Assembly (NCBI GenBank): GCA_944321845.1 | Contig: CALUMT010000030.1 | Span: 1-64,000, forward strand | From: an uncultured Butyricimonas sp. | GTDB lineage: Bacteria > Bacteroidota > Bacteroidia > Bacteroidales > Marinifilaceae | Reading direction: 5' to 3' | DNA length: 64,000 bases | In this document: in pieces, positions 1 through 8,956 of the stretch | Numbering within the stretch: position 1 is the first letter of the stretch | Layout of the letters: each line of letters opens with the position of its first letter | The notes under the pieces: model-generated | What the model was told of the DNA's origin: nothing | What the model saw: the letters and a program-made list of their open reading frames with translations, nothing else | Database searches by the model: none | Translations under genes and position numbers: made by a program

Positions 1-2
1 AC

Positions 3-557
3 ACGAAAACTCTGATCTCTTTGTTGGAACGCAAAGACAATAAGGCCTATCAATATTTGTACGAGCGGTACTATGTGTCGTTGAAGGCGTTGGCCAATTA
101 TTATCTGCGTGACAACGTGCAGGGGGAGGATTTGGTGCAGGACGTGTTTGTGGCTTTATGGGAAAGTCGTTATAAGTTCCGGACGGAGAATGAGATTAAG
201 TATTTTCTTTACAGGGCGTTGAAAAACGGTTGCGTCAGTTTGCTTCGAAAACAAAAGTTAAAGGCCAAATATTTTCGCGAGACATTGTCCGCCACCGTGG
301 AGGAGGACAATTTTTGGGAGAAAGTGTTGGAGGAGGACGTGTATGCCCGTTTAATGTCGGCGATAGAGACATTGCCTCCGCAGTGCAAATTGGTAATGCA
401 ATTGACGCTGGAGGGGCTGAAAGGGCAGGAAATCGCAGAACGGCTTCAGATTTCTTTGGCCACGGTGAAAGAATATAAGGGGCAAGGAAAAAAAATCTTG
501 CAGCAGCAATTGAAAGGTAGTGGGACTCTATTGGTTATGGTGTTGACAATCTTATAA
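3..557 (+). CDS. ECF-type RNA polymerase sigma factor (5' end outside window)
   Basis: Sigma-70 family factor of the extracytoplasmic-function class. The region-2 helix is visible (EDLVQDVFVALWE), followed by a linker and a region-4 helix-turn-helix near the C-terminus (LPPQCKLVMQLTLEGLKG, then EIAERLQISLATVKEY). The frame stays open to the window edge (TKTLISLLERKD), so the TTG at position 21 is not the true start and a short N-terminal piece is missing. A FecR-type anti-sigma factor follows 112 nt downstream, the usual pairing in Bacteroidetes. The factor would be held by FecR and released when the STN domain of the downstream SusC receptor signals substrate binding; this is inferred from family knowledge. 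Its target promoter is not known. Confidence 0.93.
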   Translation, partial: TKTLISLLERKDNKAYQYLYERYYVSLKALANYYLRDNVQGEDLVQDVFVALWESRYKFRTENEIKYFLYRALKNGCVSLLRKQKLKAKYFRETLSATVEEDNFWEKVLEEDVYARLMSAIETLPPQCKLVMQLTLEGLKGQEIAERLQISLATVKEYKGQGKKILQQQLKGSGTLLVMVLTIL

Positions 558-669
558 ATAACAAAAGTTAACCAATGTATTTACATATTTTAATATAGTT
601 TAGATCCCTACCTTTTTTCATCTCGTGCGTTTTTGTTGTCGAATGCTAGAGGTAATAAAAAGTATCGCA

Positions 670-1845
670 ATGAAACGAGACGAGTTATTTGATATTTCTA
701 ATTTGATATTCCGTGAACTGGCGGAAGAATTGACATCGGAGGAGCGGCAACGTCTGGAGGCATGGCTTGACAGTTCGGAACGCAACCGGACTTTGTATGA
801 ACATATCTGTTCGGAGAAGGTGATGAGGGAGAAGATTCGGGAGTACAAGGAGAGTGACGTGCAGGCGGCTTTTGAGGCATTTTTGGCTCGGAAGGAACGG
901 ATTGGGCGGGAACGGCGGCTGGTTCGGTATGTGTCCCGGTGCGCGGCTGTTTTGGTGTTGCCTTTGGTGTTGGCCGTGTGGTATTGGGCGAAGGACGACG
1001 ACGTTTTGCCAACGCGAACGGAAACCGTGGCGGAATTGACCGAGAACGTGGTGAAAAACAGGTCGATTCTGACGCTTTCTTCCGGAAGGCAGATGGTGGT
1101 GGGGGATTCTTCGCTGAGTATCGCGGAGGAAGGCGGCGTGCGGATACAGGTGGACGGAAACGGGATGATGTCTTATAACGCTTCGGATTCGAGCGATGTG
1201 ACGGATGTGTACAACACGATGAGGACTCCGGTGCAATGTGATTTTGTTTTTACGCTGGAGGACGGGACCCAGGTATGGATGAACGCGGCTTCCTCATTGC
1301 GTTATCCGGTGGTTTTTGGAGGGGAGGAACGGGTAGTGTATGCCGAAGGCGAGATATTTTTCGAGGTGGCTAAAGACGCGGAACGTCCTTTCCGGGTTCA
1401 TTTGGGCAATGGACTTGAGATTCGGGTGTTGGGGACTTCTTTCAATGTGAATTCTTACGCGGAGGAAGATTTCACGGAAGTGACGCTGGTGGAGGGTGCC
1501 GTGGAGGCTCAGTTTGGAGAAAAAGCATACAAAATGCGTCCCAATCAGCAATTGTACATAGACGAGGCGCAGGGAACGACAAGTCTGACAGAGGTAGACG
1601 TGAATGACTATATCGCTTGGAAAGACGGACAATATGTGTTTAAGAACAAGCCTTTGTGGATGGTGGCCAAAGTGTTGCAGCGGTGGTACGGCGTAAGGGT
1701 GGTGTTTGAGAATGAGGCCGCCCGAAACTCCACTTTCACGGGGGTAATCAACAAAAACGAAGGAGTGGGCTTGTTGGTGGAACGGTTGAACGCAACGTCG
1801 ACATTGCGTTGCCGGATAGAAGGAAAAGAAATTTATATACGATAA
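670..1845 (+). CDS. FecR-family anti-sigma factor
   Basis: Inner-membrane anti-sigma factor of 391 aa. The N-terminal cytoplasmic part (about residues 1-85) would bind the sigma factor, one transmembrane helix lies at about residues 89-107, the periplasmic FecR domain covers about 180-290 (for example LEDGTQVWMNAASSLRYP and EVAKDAERPFRVHLG), and the C-terminal domain resembles the DUF4974 segment that meets the STN domain of TonB receptors. The ATG at 670 is preferred over the in-frame codon at 625 because it gives the usual MKRDELFDIS-type N-terminus and the preceding 15 residues have no family character. It follows the sigma factor gene and precedes a TlpA gene by 31 nt. Confidence 0.93.
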   Translation: MKRDELFDISNLIFRELAEELTSEERQRLEAWLDSSERNRTLYEHICSEKVMREKIREYKESDVQAAFEAFLARKERIGRERRLVRYVSRCAAVLVLPLVLAVWYWAKDDDVLPTRTETVAELTENVVKNRSILTLSSGRQMVVGDSSLSIAEEGGVRIQVDGNGMMSYNASDSSDVTDVYNTMRTPVQCDFVFTLEDGTQVWMNAASSLRYPVVFGGEERVVYAEGEIFFEVAKDAERPFRVHLGNGLEIRVLGTSFNVNSYAEEDFTEVTLVEGAVEAQFGEKAYKMRPNQQLYIDEAQGTTSLTEVDVNDYIAWKDGQYVFKNKPLWMVAKVLQRWYGVRVVFENEAARNSTFTGVINKNEGVGLLVERLNATSTLRCRIEGKEIYIR

Positions 1846-1876
1846 ACGGAATATTTATAATTAAATTAGATTGACT

Positions 1877-3016
1877 ATGAAAAAAGGTTTGATTTTCACT
1901 TGGTTGATGTTGGTTGTGGCGTACGCGTTCGCTCAAGAGCAAGAACAAAAGACAGATGGTTGGGTCATTCAAGGTTTTTTGGATGGCAACTACAAGGCTG
2001 ACAAGGTTTATCTGGTGGAAGAAGAGTATATTAACGGCCCTTCAAAAATAATTGACAGCGCAAAAGTGGTGGACAATCGTTACGAGTTCAAAGGACCGCG
2101 TGTGGACGTTCCCAAAATGTATTTCATCAAAAGCGCGGATCCGAATTGCATTAGTCCGATAACCCCGGTTTTTATTGAAAATGGCGTGATTCGTGTGCGT
2201 GCCAATGCCGATTTCTTTTTGAACAGGGAAGTGTCCGGCACGGTGAACAACGATTTGTTTAGTTTTTATGACATGTTGACGGAATACGGAGTGGACAGTA
2301 TTCGGAGAGTTTTTGTGATAGACAGGATGATTCATCCGGATAAAGATCGGGAAACCCAAGCAAAAGAATTCGATGCGAGAACAGATTTTTTGAATAGCCG
2401 CAATCTGAGCGTGCAAAAAAATATGGTGGAAACATATAAAGACCAAGTGTTCGCTCCTTTTATGATTTATTGGGAGATGAAGGCGAACTTGTCATTGGAT
2501 GAATTAAAGGCATGGCGTCAAAAAATTGATCCGAAATTGAACAATCATCCATATACAAAACAGTTGGATGAATATATCCGTTTGGCTGCTTTTGGAGTCG
2601 GCAGTGTGATGCCGAACTTCACGCTGAAGACTCCGGACGGAAAAGACATAAGTTTGGAAGACTTTAAGGGTAAATATGTGTTGGTTGATTTTTGGGCGTC
2701 TTGGTGTGGACCTTGTTTGAGAGAAATGCCGAATGTGGTAAAGTTATACAAAGAATGCAAGGGTAAGAATTTTGAGATTTTTGGTGTGTCTTTGGACAAT
2801 AAGAAAGATGCTTGGGTGAAAGCAATCAAAGCGAACGGCATGAAGTGGCCGCAAGGCAGTGATTTGAAAGGTTGGGGATCCGAGCCTGCCCGTCTGTGTA
2901 ATGTGTCCGCCATTCCTTTCACGGTATTGATAGATCCTGAAGGGGAAGTGATAGCCATAGACCTCCGTGGGGAGCAATTGCACGCAAAGGTGAAAGAAGT
3001 ATTAGGCAAGAAGTAA
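1877..3016 (+). CDS. TlpA-like thioredoxin-fold protein with DUF4369 N-terminal domain
   Basis: Exported thiol-disulfide oxidoreductase of 379 aa. A cleavable signal peptide ends near AYAFAQ and there is no lipobox cysteine. The N-terminal half resembles DUF4369 (strands around GWVIQGFLDGNYKADKVYL). The C-terminal AhpC/TSA/thioredoxin domain carries the WASWCGPC active site, with the cysteines at residues 277 and 280, and the cis-proline region SAIPFTVLI. The start is the ATG at 1877; an in-frame TTG six bases upstream is less likely. It lies between FecR and a related protein without the thioredoxin half, so it probably acts in the periplasm as a reductase for components or cargo of this uptake locus (inference). 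Confidence 0.9.
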   Translation: MKKGLIFTWLMLVVAYAFAQEQEQKTDGWVIQGFLDGNYKADKVYLVEEEYINGPSKIIDSAKVVDNRYEFKGPRVDVPKMYFIKSADPNCISPITPVFIENGVIRVRANADFFLNREVSGTVNNDLFSFYDMLTEYGVDSIRRVFVIDRMIHPDKDRETQAKEFDARTDFLNSRNLSVQKNMVETYKDQVFAPFMIYWEMKANLSLDELKAWRQKIDPKLNNHPYTKQLDEYIRLAAFGVGSVMPNFTLKTPDGKDISLEDFKGKYVLVDFWASWCGPCLREMPNVVKLYKECKGKNFEIFGVSLDNKKDAWVKAIKANGMKWPQGSDLKGWGSEPARLCNVSAIPFTVLIDPEGEVIAIDLRGEQLHAKVKEVLGKK

Positions 3017-3025
3017 ATAGTAAAC

Positions 3026-4009
3026 ATGATGAAGTATATTTTGTTCATATTGTTAATGGCAGGCGTGTTTCCTTTGACAGCTAAAGAAAAGGGGAAGATG
3101 ACTCATGTCAGTGTGGAGGCGTATGGTTTTCAAGGCGAGTTTATATATTTCAACTTTGTGGAGAAACCGGACGCTTATGTCGAGTTCCCATACAAAGAAG
3201 GCCAATTGTTGGAAGTGTCCACGACATTGGATGACATTACGATGTTGAATGTCAACATGTGGTTGAATATTTGTTTGCAACCTGGTGATAGCCTGCATGC
3301 GAAAGTCACATATGACGGAAGGAATTATAAAGCAGTAGAATATTCAGGAACACCTCAAGCGGTGCTTATCGCCACGACATTGCATAAGATTAGGATGTCC
3401 CGCAGGGAAGCCGGGTATAAGGCAAATGTGCCTGCGGCATTGGTCGTGTTGACAGACCCCATAGCTTATCATAAAGAGTCCTTGGAGGAATGGGGTAGAG
3501 AAAAGGCGATATTGGATGAAATAAAAGATGACATATCCCCGAGAGTGTATAATTATCTTTTGTCGGAATTGGATGCCATCTTTTTGCCGAATTTGATAAC
3601 TTATCCATATGCTTGCGCCTCTTTTCAAAAAAAGCAGATAGAGGAATGTATCGCGGACGATTATTGGACCGCATTGGATAATTATCAAGTGCGGAACGAT
3701 GAGGCTTCATTGAGAAATCGTAATTACGTGTCGTTTCTTTTGTCCTATGCGGAGTATATGATATGTAAGAAGAATGGAAGTGATCCTCATAAGTTTAAGT
3801 CAACACAAAGTACTGTTAGTGAGTACGATGAGATTGCGAATTTTTATGATGGCGCTTTACGCGACGCGGCGTTGTTTGTTGTGTTGTACAATGCATTGGC
3901 CTCAGAAGATGTGAATTTCGCAGAGTGTGAGACGTTAGTGAAAGATTACTTGAAGAAATATAATATCAGCAAGGAATATAAGCAAATATTGAAAGAAGTC
4001 ATGAAATGA
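3026..4009 (+). CDS. Exported protein related to the N-terminal half of TlpA-family proteins, without thioredoxin domain
   Basis: Protein of 327 aa with a signal peptide (MMKYILFILLMAGVFPLTA) and no recognisable catalytic motif. The N-terminal half, including ICLQPGDSLHAKVTYDG, resembles the beta-rich domain that precedes the thioredoxin fold in Bacteroidetes TlpA lipoproteins. The C-terminal half is predicted to be helical and has no CxxC. It starts 10 nt after the TlpA gene (tandem ATGs at 3026 and 3029) and is followed by a terminator-like hairpin, so it closes the regulatory first half of the locus. A binding or chaperone role is possible; no function can be assigned. Confidence 0.75.
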   Translation: MMKYILFILLMAGVFPLTAKEKGKMTHVSVEAYGFQGEFIYFNFVEKPDAYVEFPYKEGQLLEVSTTLDDITMLNVNMWLNICLQPGDSLHAKVTYDGRNYKAVEYSGTPQAVLIATTLHKIRMSRREAGYKANVPAALVVLTDPIAYHKESLEEWGREKAILDEIKDDISPRVYNYLLSELDAIFLPNLITYPYACASFQKKQIEECIADDYWTALDNYQVRNDEASLRNRNYVSFLLSYAEYMICKKNGSDPHKFKSTQSTVSEYDEIANFYDGALRDAALFVVLYNALASEDVNFAECETLVKDYLKKYNISKEYKQILKEVMK

Positions 4010-4020
4010 TCTCCATGAAA

Positions 4021-4047
4021 CAAGGGAGTACTCGCACTACTCCCTTG
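4021..4047 (+). terminator. Hairpin between regulatory genes and susC-like gene
   Basis: Perfect 10-bp inverted repeat: caagggagta (4021-4030) pairs with tactcccttg (4038-4047) around a 7-nt loop. The tract after it is only moderately T-rich (gaattggttttgtg), so it may be a weak terminator or an attenuator. It sits 12 nt after the stop of the preceding gene and 48 nt before the SusC start, dividing the locus into a sigma/FecR/TlpA unit and a transport unit. Confidence 0.6.
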
Positions 4048-4095
4048 TGAATTGGTTTTGTGTTAATTAATAGTATAAATATAAACTGCAAAGTT

Positions 4096-7000
4096 ATGCG
4101 AAAGAACAATGAAAGTCAACACCTGTCATGGGTTAAATTATATTGTTTCGTTTTTGTATTACTTGTGTTTCAAGGAAATTTGTTTGCTCAGGCACAAGAT
4201 GATTACAAAGAAACAAGAGTTACACTAAGGGTGGATAATATGCCTTTAGGTGAAGTTTTGGACACATTGGCAACAATGACCGATGTGAAATTTTTCTACA
4301 ATCACTCACAAATAGATGTGAATAAGAAACTTTCTCTTGACTTAAAAGAGAGGACATTAAATTATGTGTTAATTGTCGTTTTGGCTGATCAAGCGGTAGA
4401 TATTGACTATCAGTCTAATCGTGTTATCGTGTTAAAAGCGAAACCAAAACAAGAGACTCAAGTTGTCGGGGAGAAAGTGTCTGGTCAGGTGATTGATGCG
4501 GAAACCAAAGATCCTCTTCCGGGAGCAAGTATCGTGTTAAAAGAGACGCCTGGGGTGGGAATGACCACGGATATTGATGGGAAATTCCAATTGGACGTTC
4601 CTCAGGGAGTAACGGCGTTGTTGGTGTCTTTTGTGGGATATGAGGATGAAGAAGTTCCTTTGACCGGGAATCTGAGCAATCTTTCGATTAAGTTGTCCCC
4701 GAAGCAAGAAGAGTTGGAGGATGTGGTGGTGACAGGTATGGCTCCTCGTAAGGTGGAAGGATTCACAGGAACTTATGTGACGGTGAAGGGAGAACAGTTG
4801 AAAAAGTTGAATCCGAATAATATATTGAGCTCCTTGCAATTATTTGACCCGAGTTTCCGCATTGTGGAAAACAATAAACGTGGTTCGGATCCTAATGCAT
4901 TGCCGGAGTTCCGTATGAGGGGTGACGTGCAGTTGGGAGACTCTGACCCTACGGAGTTTCAAATGATGATGGGGGATTACTCCAATCGCCCCAATATGCC
5001 GTTGTTTATTTTGGACGGTTTTGAAGCCACTTTGCAACGGATTGTAGACTTGGATCCTGAACGGATTGAGTCTGTGACGATTTTGAAGGACGCTGCCGCC
5101 ACGGCTATTTATGGTTCGCGCGCTTCCAATGGCGTGTTGGTATTCGAGACCCGTCCTCCTCTTCCCGGTCGCTTGAATATAGCCTACAGTTTAAATATGG
5201 CAATCACGGCTCCGGACCTTACAGATTATAATTTGATGAATGCGGCAGAGAAATTGGAATATGAAAGGCAAGCGGGATTATTCCGTCCTAATAATGCTGC
5301 TGAAATGAATTATTATAACGAGAAATTGCAGGAAGTGTTGCGGGGTGTGGACACGTATTGGTTGTCGAAGCCGTTGCGCACACCCTTCATGCATAGCCAT
5401 TCCTTAAGTATGGAAGGAGGAGATGAGACCATACGCTATTCTTTGGCCTTGAATTATAGTTCAAATCCCGGAGTAATGAAAGGGTCGGACAATACTACGA
5501 TGGGATTGGATTTGACATTGAATTATCAACGGAAAGGATGGAATATCCAAAATGTTCTTTCTTTGTCGAACCGGGAAGGGAATAACTCGCCTTACGGAAA
5601 CTTTAGTGAATATACTCGGGCTAACCCGTATTATCGTGACCGGGATGAGAATGGAAACTTAATAAAGGAGTATGAGCGTAAATCTATGGGTGTGGGGTAT
5701 AGTTCGGAGGTGATGACCAATCCGTTGTGGGATGCGCAATTCCCGCATAAGGACAAAAATGTGAATTTCAGTGTGACCAATAATTTCGCTGTTGAATGGG
5801 CTATTCTGGAGAACCTTCGTTTGAATGCGGCTGTTTCCTTTACGAAAGGTATTGCTCGTAATGAAACGTTTACTTCTAGTAATGATACAGAATTTGTGCC
5901 CGAAGATGATTTGACGAGAAAGGGTCGAAATACGAAATCGGTAGGTGAGAACTTTGATTGGAGTGTGAATGCGTCTGCAAGTTATAACTGGGTAAAAGAC
6001 AAACATACGGTTATGCTCTACGGTCGTTGGGAAGCCACGGAGAGCACTTCAAATAATGTGAACTTGACGGCCTATGGATTCCCTAATGACAACATGACAG
6101 ATTTCCTTTTTGCATTCGAGATGGAAGACCGTGCCAGTGGCGACGAGACCACTTCGCGGAGCGTGGGTGTAGTGGGGCAGGTGAGTTATATGTATGACAT
6201 GCGTTACTCTGTGGATTTCAGTGTGCGTGGGGATATCTCTTCGCAATTTGGCGACAATGCGGGCATGGCGCCTTTCTGGGCCGTCGGTTTCCGTTGGAAT
6301 GCTCACAACGAGCCATGGTTGAAAAACACATTTGTGAGCAATTTGGTGGTGCATGGGTCCTACGGTATCACGGGTTCGCAAAGTTATGAGCCTTACCAAG
6401 CGGTGGAGACGTATTCGTTCGAGGATTTGATGTTTTCTTATCCGACGACGGATGTGTTGGGAGCCCAATTGATGGGTATCGGTAATCCGGATCTGGGATG
6501 GTCCAAGACGAAAAACACAAGTGTCGGTTTTGAAGCTGGCTTTTTTAATAACCGTTTGAACGTGAGTGCTTCATATTATCATAATTTGAGTGATAATTTG
6601 TTGATGCAGTATACATTGCCGCCTTCGGTAGGTTTTCAGAATGTGACGATGAACTTGGGTTCCGTGCTGAATGAGGGAGTGGATTTGTCGTTAAACGGTT
6701 TGTTGATTAATGACTATACCCGGGGAATTCAATGGAGTTTGGGGGTGAATGCGGCGCATAACCGGAATGTCATTAAAGAAATATCCAATCGTTTGGAAGC
6801 TTTGAATGAGCAACGCCGGGAATCGGTGAACGACCCTCAGACGTTGTATGAGGAGGGAAAATCGACAAGTGGATTGTACACGGTTCCTTCGTTGGGCATT
6901 GATCCGGCCACGGGGCAGGAACTTTACTTGAAACGGGATGGTTCGAAGACTTTTGTATGGGACCCGGCCGATAAGATATATATCGGAGAGACGACACCTA

Positions 7001-7461
7001 AGTGGAACGGAGCGATAAATTCTTCATTTATTTGGAAGAATTGGTCTGTCGCATTAGGATTTACCTATACGTTGGGCGAGAAATATTATAACCAGACTTT
7101 GGTGGACAAGATTGAGAATGCCCGGGCTGGTTATAATTTGGACAAAAGGGCTTTGACGCATCGTTGGTCGGAAACGAACCGGAATGCGAAATACAAAGCG
7201 ATTACCATCAATGGAAGTAATACGCCTCAAAGTTCGCGATTCGTGCAAGACCGGAACACATTGACGTTTTCTTCCATTACGGCGGGATATAGGTTCGATC
7301 AGTCCAAATATAATTTCTTGAAAGCTTGTCGAATATCGAGCTGTAATTTGAATTTCTCAATGAACGATGTTGCCGTGTTGTCGACCGTGAAGACGGAACG
7401 CGGTTTGGAATATCCTTATGCGCGGACGTTTAATCTTTCGTTGAGTATCGTGTTTAATTAA
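4096..7461 (+). CDS. SusC/RagA-type TonB-dependent outer-membrane receptor with STN signalling domain
   Basis: Large outer-membrane transporter of 1121 aa. After the signal peptide come an STN (secretin/TonB short N-terminal) domain (about residues 38-95), a carboxypeptidase-D regulatory-like domain (VSGQVIDAETKDPLPGAS), a plug domain with the typical ILKDAAATAIYGSRASNGV segment, and a 22-strand-type barrel ending in a C-terminal phenylalanine-bearing strand (LSLSIVFN). The ATG at 4096 is chosen because MRKNNESQHLSW leads directly into the signal sequence; 12 extra codons upstream have no such character. The STN domain indicates transmembrane signalling to FecR and the ECF sigma factor upstream. 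It pairs with the SusD-like lipoprotein 16 nt downstream. Confidence 0.96.
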   Translation: MRKNNESQHLSWVKLYCFVFVLLVFQGNLFAQAQDDYKETRVTLRVDNMPLGEVLDTLATMTDVKFFYNHSQIDVNKKLSLDLKERTLNYVLIVVLADQAVDIDYQSNRVIVLKAKPKQETQVVGEKVSGQVIDAETKDPLPGASIVLKETPGVGMTTDIDGKFQLDVPQGVTALLVSFVGYEDEEVPLTGNLSNLSIKLSPKQEELEDVVVTGMAPRKVEGFTGTYVTVKGEQLKKLNPNNILSSLQLFDPSFRIVENNKRGSDPNALPEFRMRGDVQLGDSDPTEFQMMMGDYSNRPNMPLFILDGFEATLQRIVDLDPERIESVTILKDAAATAIYGSRASNGVLVFETRPPLPGRLNIAYSLNMAITAPDLTDYNLMNAAEKLEYERQAGLFRPNNAAEMNYYNEKLQEVLRGVDTYWLSKPLRTPFMHSHSLSMEGGDETIRYSLALNYSSNPGVMKGSDNTTMGLDLTLNYQRKGWNIQNVLSLSNREGNNSPYGNFSEYTRANPYYRDRDENGNLIKEYERKSMGVGYSSEVMTNPLWDAQFPHKDKNVNFSVTNNFAVEWAILENLRLNAAVSFTKGIARNETFTSSNDTEFVPEDDLTRKGRNTKSVGENFDWSVNASASYNWVKDKHTVMLYGRWEATESTSNNVNLTAYGFPNDNMTDFLFAFEMEDRASGDETTSRSVGVVGQVSYMYDMRYSVDFSVRGDISSQFGDNAGMAPFWAVGFRWNAHNEPWLKNTFVSNLVVHGSYGITGSQSYEPYQAVETYSFEDLMFSYPTTDVLGAQLMGIGNPDLGWSKTKNTSVGFEAGFFNNRLNVSASYYHNLSDNLLMQYTLPPSVGFQNVTMNLGSVLNEGVDLSLNGLLINDYTRGIQWSLGVNAAHNRNVIKEISNRLEALNEQRRESVNDPQTLYEEGKSTSGLYTVPSLGIDPATGQELYLKRDGSKTFVWDPADKIYIGETTPKWNGAINSSFIWKNWSVALGFTYTLGEKYYNQTLVDKIENARAGYNLDKRALTHRWSETNRNAKYKAITINGSNTPQSSRFVQDRNTLTFSSITAGYRFDQSKYNFLKACRISSCNLNFSMNDVAVLSTVKTERGLEYPYARTFNLSLSIVFN

Positions 7462-7477
7462 CAAAAACGTATTGAAG

Positions 7478-8944
7478 ATGAAAAAGATAGTATATATTTT
7501 TACTTGTGTGGCCTTGTTGGCAATAGCGTCTTGTTCTGAGTGGATTGACGTGTCACCCAAGACGGACGTGGAGAGCGACGAGCTATTCGACTCGGAAAGC
7601 GGGTTTAAAAATGCTTTGATCGGCATATACGGAAGGATGACTTTCACGGAAACGTACGGGCGAGAGATGACTTTCGGTTACGTGGAGGAGTTGGCGCAAC
7701 GCTATGATATCGGTGGTCAGGCTTATGATCCGTTGTTGGCGGATGATATATATGACTACGTGACCACGGGAACGGATTCCAAAAATCGTCAGGCAACAAT
7801 ATGGTTGAATATGTACCAAACAATAGCCAATATTAATAGTTTGTTGTCGTATATCGAGACGAACGGGCAGAATATTATTACCGAAGGATATCATGATTTA
7901 ATAAAGGGGGAAGCTTTAGGTCTGCGTGCGTTCCATTATTTTGATTTGTTGCGTATGTGGGGACCGGTTTATTCGGAGGATCCGACAGCGACCTCGATAC
8001 CTTTTCGGGATAAGTTCACGGCGGACTTGATTGCCCCGATGCCGGCGAACGAGGTGGCAGAAAGGATTCTGGACGACCTTTATGAAGCGGATAGCCTGTT
8101 GGTGAATGACGGGATGAATTACGACTACGACGCAGACGAGATATTTACTTGCGAGCGGCAGTACAGAATGAACAAGTATGCAGTGAAAGCCTTGTTGGCG
8201 CGGGTGAATTTGTGGGTGGGAAATAAGGACGAGGCGGCCCGTTACGCCCGGGAGGTGATTGAGGGATGCGGGTTGGAGTTGGTGAGTGACAATAGCCAAG
8301 ATGTGTCCATGAAGGGGGAAACGCTGTTTGGCCTTCTGATGGATGACATGGAGACCAAGTTGAGTGAATATTGGAGTACTGATTTGTTGAATGGCCGTCA
8401 GTTTGCGGGTAGTTCGCTGTGCGTGATTTTAGAGGACACGCGGAATGTCGTGTTTGAGGCCCAGACTGTAGGAATCAATGATATTCGCGCGAATGGTTTT
8501 TTGAGCGACAGGAGTAATCCGGTACGTTACATGTGTCAGAAGTATCTGGGCGATGAGGAATATGATGTGGAGGGATATTACGAGAATATTCCCTTGATAC
8601 GGTTGTCGGAAATGTACTATATCTTGTCGGAATGCGTTTCTTTGAGCGAGAGCGTGGAGTATATCAATGAGGTGCGGACCAATCGAGGTGTTTCACGGGC
8701 GTATGCCTATCAAGCAGATGATTTCCGGACGGAGGAAGACCGCAGGGAAGCTTTGAGGAACGAGTATTCGAAGGATTTCTTTGCAGAGGGACAGTATTTT
8801 TATTTCCTGAAACGGAATAATTACGAGACGTTCTATCGTTGTCCTGTGACGAATATGCGAAATTATTACGTGTTCCCGCTGCCGGATGACGAGATTGAAT
8901 TCGGAGGAGACACGGTTGACCATGATAGTGAAAATGAAAATTAA
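7478..8944 (+). CDS. RagB/SusD-family nutrient-binding lipoprotein
   Basis: Outer-membrane lipoprotein of 488 aa that would form the lid of the SusC barrel and capture substrate at the cell surface. The lipobox is AIASC, with the lipidated cysteine at residue 19. The family pattern is clear: an N-terminal SusD-like segment (GFKNALIGIYGRM), the helix after GLRAFHYFDLLRMWGP, and the C-terminal segment with IPLIRLSEMYYILSEC and the final YVFPLPDDEIE. The start is the ATG at 7478; the TTG two codons upstream is less likely. It is 16 nt downstream of the SusC gene and cotranscribed with it. The substrate is unknown. Confidence 0.96.
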   Translation: MKKIVYIFTCVALLAIASCSEWIDVSPKTDVESDELFDSESGFKNALIGIYGRMTFTETYGREMTFGYVEELAQRYDIGGQAYDPLLADDIYDYVTTGTDSKNRQATIWLNMYQTIANINSLLSYIETNGQNIITEGYHDLIKGEALGLRAFHYFDLLRMWGPVYSEDPTATSIPFRDKFTADLIAPMPANEVAERILDDLYEADSLLVNDGMNYDYDADEIFTCERQYRMNKYAVKALLARVNLWVGNKDEAARYAREVIEGCGLELVSDNSQDVSMKGETLFGLLMDDMETKLSEYWSTDLLNGRQFAGSSLCVILEDTRNVVFEAQTVGINDIRANGFLSDRSNPVRYMCQKYLGDEEYDVEGYYENIPLIRLSEMYYILSECVSLSESVEYINEVRTNRGVSRAYAYQADDFRTEEDRREALRNEYSKDFFAEGQYFYFLKRNNYETFYRCPVTNMRNYYVFPLPDDEIEFGGDTVDHDSENEN

Positions 8945-8956
8945 AGATTGTGTGTT

